A DNA stretch of 64,000 nucleotides from the NCBI RefSeq assembly GCF_042453785.1, contig NC_091669.1, positions 8,940,501 through 9,004,500 on the forward strand. The letters are read 5' to 3'. A program made the position numbers and the translations under genes. How positions within the stretch are numbered: the stretch's first letter is position 1; each line of letters opens with the position of its first letter. The stretch is from Malus domestica (taxonomy: Eukaryota > Streptophyta > Magnoliopsida > Rosales > Rosaceae). Below the pieces are notes generated by a model, which saw only the letters and a program-made list of their open reading frames with translations, searched no databases and was not told where the DNA came from. Of this stretch, positions 24,330-33,140 are shown one piece after another.

Positions 24330-24803
24330 CACTGTTCTAAAAATCTTCGCCTAGCACCGCCTAGGCGCTAGGCCCCAGCCCACTGCCCCGATTAATGCCT
24401 AGGCCCTAGCCCACCGCCTAGACCACCTAGGCACCCGTCTAGACCCGCCTAGGTTGCAACTCACTTAGACAGAAAATACATAACTTTCATTTTGCATTTT
24501 GTTTTTTTTCCAATAAATTGTAAGAGACTTGTTGCATACTTGAATGAACAAACATTATATCCTTATTTCACATGTTTTCATTATGTTCCAATACTTCATG
24601 ATATATATGCATTCTATTTTGTAGTTTATGATGAAATTATATATATTTCAAGTAGAAGCAGACACTTATTTACATGAAATATGATAGATTTACTTAAATC
24701 CGCCTAGTCCGCCTAGGCGCCCGTCCAGGCCCTGCCTAGCCGCCTAGGCGCTAAGCCCCAGCCCGCCGTCCGACTAGCGCCTAGCGACTTTTAGAACCTT
24801 GGC
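24330..24803. mobile_element. Nested MITE-like element rich in GCCTAGGCGC
   Basis: The element interrupts the end of the copia RNase H region and is flanked by the direct repeat TGTGTC (24324-24329 and 24804-24809). Its ends are inverted: CACTGTTCTAAAAATCTTCG at the left, and GCCAAGGTTCTAAAAGTCGC read from the right end. Both ends carry clusters of GCCTAGGCGC-type palindromes, and the centre is AT-rich. It has no coding capacity. The copia reading resumes with sequence natural to the site, so the insertion is younger than the copia element. Confidence 0.8.
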
Positions 24804-24880
24804 TGTGTCTAATAGTGTGTTTTCCAACTCGCTTGACAAGTTGGGCATGCGTGACATCTTTGCACCAACTTGAGGGGGAG

Positions 24881-25015
24881 TGGTACGAGTTATATATTAG
24901 TTAAAGTGTAAATAGTAGTTTATTGTCCCATGTTGGTGAAGAACATATGTAATACCAATTGTAACTCCTACATATACTCCACTTTGGAAATTAATGAATA
25001 AATAAGAAATTACCA
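24881..25015 (+). repeat. 3' LTR of the copia relic
   Basis: It begins TGGTACGAGTTATATATTAG directly after the polypurine tract, contains AATGAATAAATAAG as a likely polyadenylation region, and probably ends ...ATTACCA. At about 135 bp it is short for copia. The right border is an estimate because no second LTR is available for comparison. Confidence 0.55.
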
Positions 25016-26072
25016 AATATTGTCATATATATTTTTGGTATTTACCATGTTTCAATTCACATTTATTTCCTTTAAAAATATGGTTTAAACCGAACAAAAC
25101 CAAATTCAATCCAGTAGTTAACTCTTTTTGTAATAGCTAAATGATTGTGTATATTTAGCTCAAAATCATCTTGATAAGTGGTTCAATTCACTCATGTTTA
25201 CAATCACTCATGTTTTTGTCCCTCGTTTGAGTAAGAAGTAACAGGGGGTAGAACGAGAAATTCTTATATATAAATGTTGTATAGTAATTGGTTTCTTGGA
25301 CTACAATGTGAGAGGTCGATGGGAAAGTGGATTGTGTTACCTATATTAGTAGCTTAAAGTTGGAGGTTCAAGTTTCGCTAACAAGACATTGTACGATAAT
25401 TATATAACTAACTTATTGATTATGAAACAAAGGACATGGTGGACGAGAGGAGGGAGAAACGAAGGAATGTATGAACTATGAAACAAAAGCTAGAACCAAA
25501 ACCTACTAAAAATTGTTTTTTAGTTCTTAATTTTTATTTTGTGTACCATTCTCCACACTTTTTATTTCTCATTATTCTTCCCACCATCCTTCCTCAATCC
25601 TCGATCAACCTTCATCTTTCGTTGTATGTTCTCTCTGTTTGAAACGAAATAGTTATCGAACGACCTTTTAGAGTTTTGTTTGTTTCCGGTTTTCAAATTC
25701 CTAAAGAACAACTTATTCTAATCTCTCTCAAAAGCAGCAATAACTTTTATTCCTTGTACTTAACGTATCCATCAAAATTAAGCTTCATCACAAAGATTGA
25801 TTATCTATAGAGATTTATGTTTATTGTACTCATCACCAATCATCATAAGCTCAAAATAATGATCTGAAAAACATGTGTTGATATGTTAAATTTTTGAAGC
25901 AAAAACCAGCAAAAAAAAGGAGGGAAGATGAAGGAGAAGAGAAGCTCGCATGTTGCTCCTCCATTCCTTCTTTTTATTTATTTCATTATTTGGATTAATA
26001 AACATTTAGTGATATAATTAATTACATACTCTTCTGATATTACACAAAGAAAGTGAAGGCAGTAGGATTTGT
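25016..26072. other. Intergenic AT-rich sequence
   Basis: I see no gene or defined repeat. It covers the 3' flank of the small EAR-motif gene on the minus strand. Confidence 0.4.
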
Positions 26073-26462
26073 CTACAGATGAAGAGAGGTGTCAATAAGG
26101 TCTGAGTTGTCAAAACTTTTTGCAGAAGCACTTGCTGCGGCAGAAGCTGCTTTTGTGTTGTTGGGCCATGAGTTTGTGGAATATGGCTGCAAATTAAGCC
26201 CGAGAGAGAGCGAGTGATCTGCAGGAGCACTTGGCCTAACCGGAACGACGATATCGGATTCGAATGAGAACTTTGCAGGCTGATGATCAAAATGCCTTGT
26301 TGTACAAACAACCCGTTGGTAATTAGTCTCTGATAACTTCTTCAGAAGCTGCTGCTCCTCCCTCCTCTCCTTCACTTTCTGCAGCTGCCTGAACCTTTCT
26401 TGCAGTAGAGCAATGGAGGAAACTGAAACCAAGGTTGGATCAGAAGCACTTTGCCTGCCCAT
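26073..26462 (-). CDS. Small plant protein with an LxLxLxL (EAR-like) motif
   Basis: This is a single-exon, 129-residue product that I do not recognise as a named protein. The N-terminal third is a basic amphipathic helix or coiled coil (SIALLQERFRQLQKVKERRE). A middle VCTTRHFDHQ segment leads to DHSLSLGLNLQ, which satisfies LxLxLxL, the EAR repression motif that recruits TOPLESS-type co-repressors. An Ala/Ser-rich tail follows. There is no signal peptide or membrane segment. Codon use and the TATA box about 120 bp upstream suggest a real gene. If the EAR motif works, the protein would act as an adaptor in transcriptional repression. That is inference from a short motif. Confidence 0.75.
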   Translation of the reverse strand: MGRQSASDPTLVSVSSIALLQERFRQLQKVKERREEQQLLKKLSETNYQRVVCTTRHFDHQPAKFSFESDIVVPVRPSAPADHSLSLGLNLQPYSTNSWPNNTKAASAAASASAKSFDNSDLIDTSLHL

Positions 26463-26582
26463 TGAAAAGCAGCTTTTGAGCTTTTGATCTCTGAAGCTTT
26501 GTAGGTGTAGGGTTTGGTGGTTTTTTTTTTTTTTTGGTTTTGGCTATAATTGGTGCTGAAGGGCCAAAACGCAATGAATGTG

Positions 26583-26591
26583 TTTATATAG
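26583..26591 (-). promoter_or_regulatory. TATA box of the EAR-motif gene
   Basis: The minus strand reads CTGCTATATAAACA, about 120 bp upstream of the start codon at 26462, which is a normal distance. A T/A-rich tract lies between it and the gene. Confidence 0.5.
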
Positions 26592-28097
26592 CAGATGGAT
26601 TATATATATGAAGATTGGGTTTTTTTTATTTAAATTTTAAGACTTTGGATGATGTAATATAAATAAGAATCGGCTGCTTTTCTGCAAAAATCCAATGGGA
26701 AAGGTTTAAGATACTGGTCTAGAGAAGGCTGGGTTGGTGGAAGGGTAGGCAAAAGCACTTTTGGAAAAGCTAGAGTGCAAGAAAATAGTCCAAAATCAAA
26801 TGGAAGTAAGCATTTGGAAGGGAGTTTTGGAGAATCCACTGTTAGGTCATGCTTTGTGTCCTCTTGTCTTTTAAGACACTGTTGGCATCGATGACTCCGA
26901 TTTTATCTCTGGCTTGCATTTGGGGAAAGATTGATTCTTTTTTGTACCTGCTTGTTTTAAAAATTCAGCATTTTAATTTTTTATTAGGGTTGCCACTAAT
27001 CTATGATTTAGTGTTATTGCTCTTCACTTGTAAATAAGAGAGACTCGATTTACTTGAATGACGGGTTTATACATATTATAGATGACTCATTGTGTGGAGT
27101 ATTCTCCAAATTATACTGGTACTACTGTATAGTGATATTCATCTCTAAAGAAATCTCAAGTTAACTCATTTAGATGACGAATTTGATACTAAGTTATTTT
27201 GGCTAACTCATTACGTGGGTAATTTCCCGAATGTCTACCCCTTAAAATATAATTTCGTTTCATAAAAAAACTGTTTTTGGTGGGGTTTTGAAGGTGAAGT
27301 TCATGGAATGAAGATGGGGATGTATATAAAAGACAATGATTAGAAGGAATATATATATTTGGAGTCATGGTGTTTTTGATGGGGACCCATTTCATGCACT
27401 TTGTATATGCAGATGAGGAGGGCTGGCATTCACTATATAATTAACAAAGCTCTAAATCAAGGTTTACATTTCTGTTTGTCTATTATATTTATGGTCAAAT
27501 ATTTCACCGAAATTGAAAGAAGTAATTTGGTCAGTGAAGAGATTTTTTAGTGCATCGGTAACATGATTTGGTATACTTTTTGTAGTAATAAAATTAGTTT
27601 GAAACTTAAAAAAGAATTTTCAACCAATATAGTATGACACTTCGGACCATGTTCCCGGCACAACAAAAAATTTCTCTAGTTAGTGCTATAATATTAATCA
27701 CATTCTTGCTTCTTTATAGAGTCTATGGGACTACGAGACCATATAGGTCATAAGTTCGGATTTATACAATCTTATATTTATCTTTCTCAACACATAATTG
27801 GTTGTCTTAATCTCTCTTATTATGTGACTAATCACGTGATGAGGAGGTTATCCAAAAAAAACAAAAAAAATCACGAGATGAAGAGTATGTTTAAACTAAA
27901 CTTAAATATAAACACGTAATTGTGTATAACGGGTGACACCTAAAAATCTCTCGAGATATGGGTATGTTTGAAGAGGATATGAAAATCAGGAAAGTTTCGC
28001 TTCTAGCATTTATCCTTGCTAGATTTGGAGGAATCTGGAGAATTTGTATTGTAAAATCACTAGCAGGTGGCATGTGATAGAGAAAACAGGTACTAAA
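26592..28097. other. Intergenic region
   Basis: No coding region is seen. Around 27130-27240 the sequence resembles a worn SINE-like unit of the type at 46.6 kb (ATTTAGATGACGAATTTGATACTAA). Confidence 0.4.
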
Positions 28098-29995
28098 AAT
28101 ACTATTTGGTCCAGCACCAAAACTAACCAAACAAGAACTAAAAGTGATAATTTCACTCTTTTACTATCGCTATACGTTTTTGTTTAACCATATTTGTTGT
28201 TTATGTTTGATTTATTTAGTCCAATAATCAGAAATAAGAATGGTGCGTAGGAGAAAAATAATGTGCGGTTATCATCTTTCTAATTTTAAACTAAATTGCG
28301 AGAAAGAATATTTGAACCTGAATGTAGATAATAAAACACACTGCTTTAGCCAACTTGACTACACTCGAGTTTGCAAAGATTATAATAGGTTTGATTGTAT
28401 AGTTTCAAAAGGTAAAAACAAAGTTGAGAGATGCATGTGTTGTAGGAAATGATGAATAGTGTAGTGTGGGTGGTTATGTTGCTTGGGATTGAAGGTTTGG
28501 TAATGCATGGAATAATTGAGATTGAAAAGATCCAAGCCATATAAATGGAGGACATGTGGGGGTCCAAAGCCAAAGCAAACCTCAGGGATTTTGATTTCCG
28601 TGAAGAATCAACTTTTGCCATAGAGGGGATGCCCTTCTTTGTTTTCTTCCCTTGAAACAACCAAGCACTTGAACCCAAAAACTAACTAATCATTATTATT
28701 CTTCGTTTTGAGAGACTTTTTAATATGTTCAGAATACAAGCAATACATCGTATGTTCTTAAACAAGTGGAGGGAAATTATTGTGTTCCAACACTTGTATA
28801 ATGATATATGATATATGTATCTATGTTCTGGACATTCTGAAAAATCTATCATTCCTTTTATTGAGAAAAAAATTAATTCAAGTATATCACAATTCTTTCA
28901 TGAAAGATGGGTTTCTTAAATTAATGACACGATTATTTACTAGGAATTTGAATTAATCTGATTTTGAGTAAAATATAGATATTGAAATTATATACTATTT
29001 GGTCCAGCACCAAATCTAACCCAGCATGTGGAATATAAGGCTTCTATTATTGCGAAAAATAATAGGTTTTTAATTCAAGTGATATTTTAACTTAATTAAG
29101 AAAAGTGATCATTTCACTCTTTTACTATCATTATACGTTTTTGTTTAACCATATTTGTTATTTATGTTTAATTTATTCAGTTCAAATAACCAGAAATAAG
29201 AATGGTGTGTAGAAGGAGAAAAATGATGTGCGGTTATCATCTTTCTGATTTAAACTAAATTGCGAGAAAGAAGATTTGAATTTAAATGTAGATAATAAAA
29301 CACATTACTTTAGCCAACTTGACTACGCTCAAGTTTGGAAAGATTGTAATAGGTTTGATTGTGTAGTTTCAAAAGGAAAAACCAAAGTTGAGAAAGGCTT
29401 GCGTTTGTAGGAAATGATAAGAATAGTGTAGTGTGGGTGGTTATGTTGCTTTGGGATTGAAGGTTTAGTAATGTATGGAATAATTGAGATTGAAAAGATC
29501 AAGTCTCTTTTTACCAAAAAGGAAAAGATCAAGTCTAATAAATGGAGGACATGTGGGGGTCCAAAGCCAAAACAAATCTCAGGCATTTTGATTTCTGTGA
29601 AGAATCAACTTTTCCCATAGAGTGGATGCCCTTCTTTGTTTTCTTCCCTTGAAACAACCAAACACTTGAAGCCAAAAACTAACTAATCATTATTATTCTT
29701 CGTTTTGAGATACTTTTGAATGTGTCCAGAACACAGGCTAAGTCACATGTTCTTATACAAATAGAGGAAAGTTTTTTTCTTTTTTCAAGTGTCCCTTGAC
29801 TTGTATAATGACATAATATATGTGCCTGTGTTCCGAACACCATGAAAAACCTATCCTTCCTTTTATTGAAAAAAAAAGTAATTCAAGTATACCACAATTC
29901 TTTCATGAAAGATGGTGTTATTAAAGTAATGACACGTTTATTTACTTGAAATTTAAATTAATCTGATTTTGAGTAAAATATAGATATTGAAATTA
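28098..29995. repeat. ~0.9-kb tandem duplication
   Basis: Both units begin ACTATTTGGTCCAGCACCAAA (28103 and 29006). They share long blocks such as GAATGGTG(C/T)GTAG, CAACTTGACTAC(A/G)CTC, GGAGGACATGTGGGGGTCCA and CTTCCCTTGAAACAACCAA. Each continues about 250 bp past the last block (ATGAAAGATGG). Unit 2 has small insertions, including a duplicated AAAAGATCAAGTCT. The short open frames inside do not stay open in both copies, so I see no gene here. Confidence 0.85.
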
Positions 29996-30264
29996 TATAC
30001 ATTTACTATTTACTAATACATACAATACAAAATACCAAAAACATGTTATATGATTGTCACACTACAATCCAAAATCTAATACTTAAAAGACTAGGAATCA
30101 ATTTATTATGTGATATTAGAGGAATATTTTTGTTCACCACCATCAATTGATGACAATGCTCACAAACCCTATTTATCACCATTGAACAAGTTTGAATTTC
30201 GAGATCCGTGTAATAGATAAATACAAAACTCAAAATTTAAACTAATCAAACAATAAAAAGTAGA

Positions 30265-30326
30265 GTAGTGAACATGATCACCACTTGAAGGTAGTGAACA
30301 TGATCACCACTTGAAGGTAGTGAACA
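30265..30326. repeat. 26-bp tandem repeat
   Basis: The unit starts GTAGTGAACATGATCACC. Two perfect copies and the first 10 bases of a third lie head to tail. Perfect identity indicates a recent slippage-type duplication. Confidence 0.9.
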
Positions 30327-30711
30327 AAAATGCACCCGTATTCCAAATATTGATATATAACTCATAAAATGAATCATAAAAAAGTAGAAACTCACATCTC
30401 ATAATTACAAATGCATCTTAATTACAAATGCAACTGAATAGATCATGGTTTCTTGTTGATATGGGCTACCAAGCAATAATTTCAACCACCCTGGTTTCTT
30501 CTTCTTGTTTTGAGCTATTTTAGTCTCCTTCTTGTTCCTTTTGGTGCAATCCATAACTCCAACTATCTCCCTCTAAACTAACTAATTTTTTTATAAGTGA
30601 TATTCCAACTCTAAACTGGATTAAGGAGAGAGGAGAGGCTCTGAACCAGGAACGCAGTGAGTTGAAGAGAAATGGCATAATCTCCAGGATAGTCCACCAC
30701 TTGCTAATAAC

Positions 30712-30961
30712 TCGTTTGAAAATACTTTTAAAATGATTGAAAACACTTTTAAAATGATTGAAAACACTTTTGATGAAAATGTTTTAGAAACCAATCCTTA
30801 GTAAAAATTCAAGTAGATCCTGAAAAAACACTTTAAGTGCTTCCTGCATGAATCACATATTTGATGCTTCTTCCAAAAAGCACTTACAATGCTTTTGGAA
30901 TCCAAAACCAATTTTATCAAAAAGTTTTCCGTCATTTTAAAAGCACTTCCAAATAAGACCT
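30712..30961. mobile_element. MITE with ~30-bp imperfect inverted ends
   Basis: The left end reads CGTTTGAAAATACTTTTAAA. The right end read inward is CTTATTTGGAAGTGCTTTTA. Both continue into ATG(A/G)..GAAAAC. The left arm also carries a 20-bp duplication (AAAATGATTGAAAACACTTT). TAACT occurs on both sides and may be the target duplication. Confidence 0.6.
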
Positions 30962-33140
30962 TAACTAACTCATTCATTCCTTCATGATATTAGTTCCGAG
31001 CTAGGCATATGTCAATTTTGGAGGAAGGATGACATGAACTTGTAAAACCTTATTCTCAGAGGAGCTTGCCTGAACTTCAATAGAGGAGTTGGGAAGAAAC
31101 TTAAAAATTCATTCCAAATTGGACAATAGCAATCAGATTGCTGACACTTGATTCTGATTTCAGCCACTGCAGATTCAATTAGACTTATACAAACTGTTTC
31201 TCTGTTGCATGATACGATTGGCAACTCGGATTGAACTGTAGTACATTTGGGAACCAAAGTCGCCTAGTACAAGGCCGAAAGTACAAAGCTCAGCCTCCGA
31301 GCCATTTGTAGGAGTGGGGCGGGTTTCTGCCTCATATAGCTGGTGCCGGAGACTGGGGGAAGTTTAGGAGAGATGAGGAGACCCAGCAGCTGCATAACCT
31401 TCCCATCCTCGCATCAAACATAAGATGCCGGAAATTCTTCCACAACCGCCAGAAGTAGTAGGGAGGTAGGAGCTAATTCTTCCACTATACAAAATGATGG
31501 AATTACAAGAAATTCTTTATTGACAGTACTATGAAATACCAATCCACAAAGTATCTATGAGTTACAAAAAATCTCACGAAAAATGACTGCCGGGAAGGAA
31601 ATACCAAAAAAGAATCCCTTTTACAGTTCTTTTTTGTATTTTGTCGGAATCCACAATACAGTTCATACCAATAAAATCAAAGGAAATACTAGGCAAAAGA
31701 TCAGCAAAACACAACCGAAGGGGATAAAGCTTATTTTGTCCCTTATCGGAACCAAAATCAAGGAGTAAAAGATGAAAGGAAACGCTCAAGAACAAATATT
31801 TACAGTGCAATTATCGTTTGGGAAAACTAAAACGTTGAAGCTACACGGAGTCACAAAGATTCAAGAGATCAATGATACAGAAAGTGATCACACACCAACA
31901 TTTTAGCATACTAGCACAATTAGAGGAAAATTAAAAAAGTGTTTAACTGGAGCAAAATGGGCTCAATTTTAGAAGGGCCTGAGTAAACCCTACACTAAAT
32001 ATTCCTAATCATATTAAAATGGTTAGGTCAAATTTAAATGATCATTTATCCTGAAAGTTAGGTAAAATCAGGTGGCACCTATAGATAACTTCTTGTTGAT
32101 AATTCAGAAATAAAATGGTTCCACTCGCAGACCGTCCAAGTGATGATCCAAGGGATCATTTGGTTAGGTTTTTGCTTTTAGTTTCTTTTTCTTTTTCTTA
32201 AGATAAATAAAGAAGAGAGAATGAAAATAAAGCGGAGAGAGAGAGATAAAGGAAAAGACATCAAATGAGTTTTTAAAATAAAAAATAAACTATAACAGAA
32301 AACAAAAATGTTACCAAAAGGGCCTCAACGTATGTTATTGTAAAACTGAGGTATACATGTAAACGACTGTTGGTGTATGATGTTACGGCAGCAAAATAAT
32401 GCAACATTGGTATCAAACAAGGTGTACCTTAACATCTTCTTGCCCAGTATTTCTGAGGAAAGAGGAAACTTTCCACTATGGAACATTGAAGCTGCATCAC
32501 CTGCAAGTACATATGCCAAGAATGTCTAGCTCTGAAATCCATTTTATAAACACTATGATAGCATGAATATTTTCTAGGCAAGTCAAACCAGCCAAATGAG
32601 CACCGTAAAAAAGATATCAAGATAATCCATGTAATTAGGAAGCCTGCTATGCAGAAACACTCTAAACCCTAAACCAACTAACGCACTATACAGAAGGTAA
32701 ACCAATCATACCTATCCACACAAAAAGATAAATTAAAATAAATGGTAGATATCTTTCATGAATTCTTTAGCTTGACTAACCTATGTCTTCCTAAGGAATC
32801 TGCTTCATGCAGACCAGAATTCAGTTTATCTTCTGAAAATGACTTGTCACTTCTACATATATAGAATAACAAGGCAATCGTCAAACTTATTTTTTTGGTG
32901 ATTTTAGACAAACGATGCCACCAACCAAGCACCAAAAAATGTAATAGAAATCAACGAATGCTAATGAAGTTGAAGGCAAAGTGCCATCTACTTACCATGA
33001 ATTGCATGGTCAAGCTGCAAAGTGGTCACAACATAGGAATATATACACCTCAGGCCAAAAACAGTGCCATTTCTTATTATTTGATAAATGAATCTAGATA
33101 ATGAATTTTCTTTGCCTCCATGTGTATAAAGAAACCATGA
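30962..33140. other. Intergenic or 3' region of the P-class PPR gene
   Basis: No protein-coding gene is supported. At 31260-31470 the sequence is GC-richer and on the minus strand reads like exon or UTR, but every frame is interrupted. It could be spliced 3' untranslated sequence of the PPR gene or an old gene fragment. Confidence 0.35.

Larger units (their letters stand above)
20910..25015 (+). mobile_element. Degenerate 5'-truncated Ty1-copia retrotransposon
   Basis: The pol domains are in copia order. A protease remnant with DTGPTDHVTSD lies near 21120. The pre-integrase segment HRRLGHPSFSYIKHL is near 21535. Integrase follows with HFDVWG, FDNGGEY and SEQKN as its D,D,E residues (21660-22000). 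Reverse transcriptase has ARLVAKGYTQTYGMDY and the YVDD active site (about 22935-23750). RNase H has ARSNAEAEFRGM and CDNNAAIEIA (24003-24290). Ten or so nonsense changes and frameshifts break the frame (for example at 21605, 21717, 21756, 22460, 22912, 23364, 23740 and 23977). Most of the stops fit single changes of Trp, Gln, Arg or Tyr codons. No gag region or 5' LTR is found. A polypurine tract TTGAGGGGGAG (24870-24880) precedes the 3' LTR. The element is dead. Confidence 0.9.

Noticed and set aside
28346-28678. 110-codon frame within the tandem duplication
   Set aside because: The equivalent frame in the second unit is altered by indels and has different ends, which argues against a conserved protein.
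30265-30326. CRISPR-like direct repeats
   Set aside because: Units abut without spacers, and the genome is a plant's. It is a short tandem repeat.
31012-31257. 81-codon minus-strand frame
   Set aside because: No motif is present, and it is isolated from any partner exon with matching splice phase. It is left as unassigned DNA.
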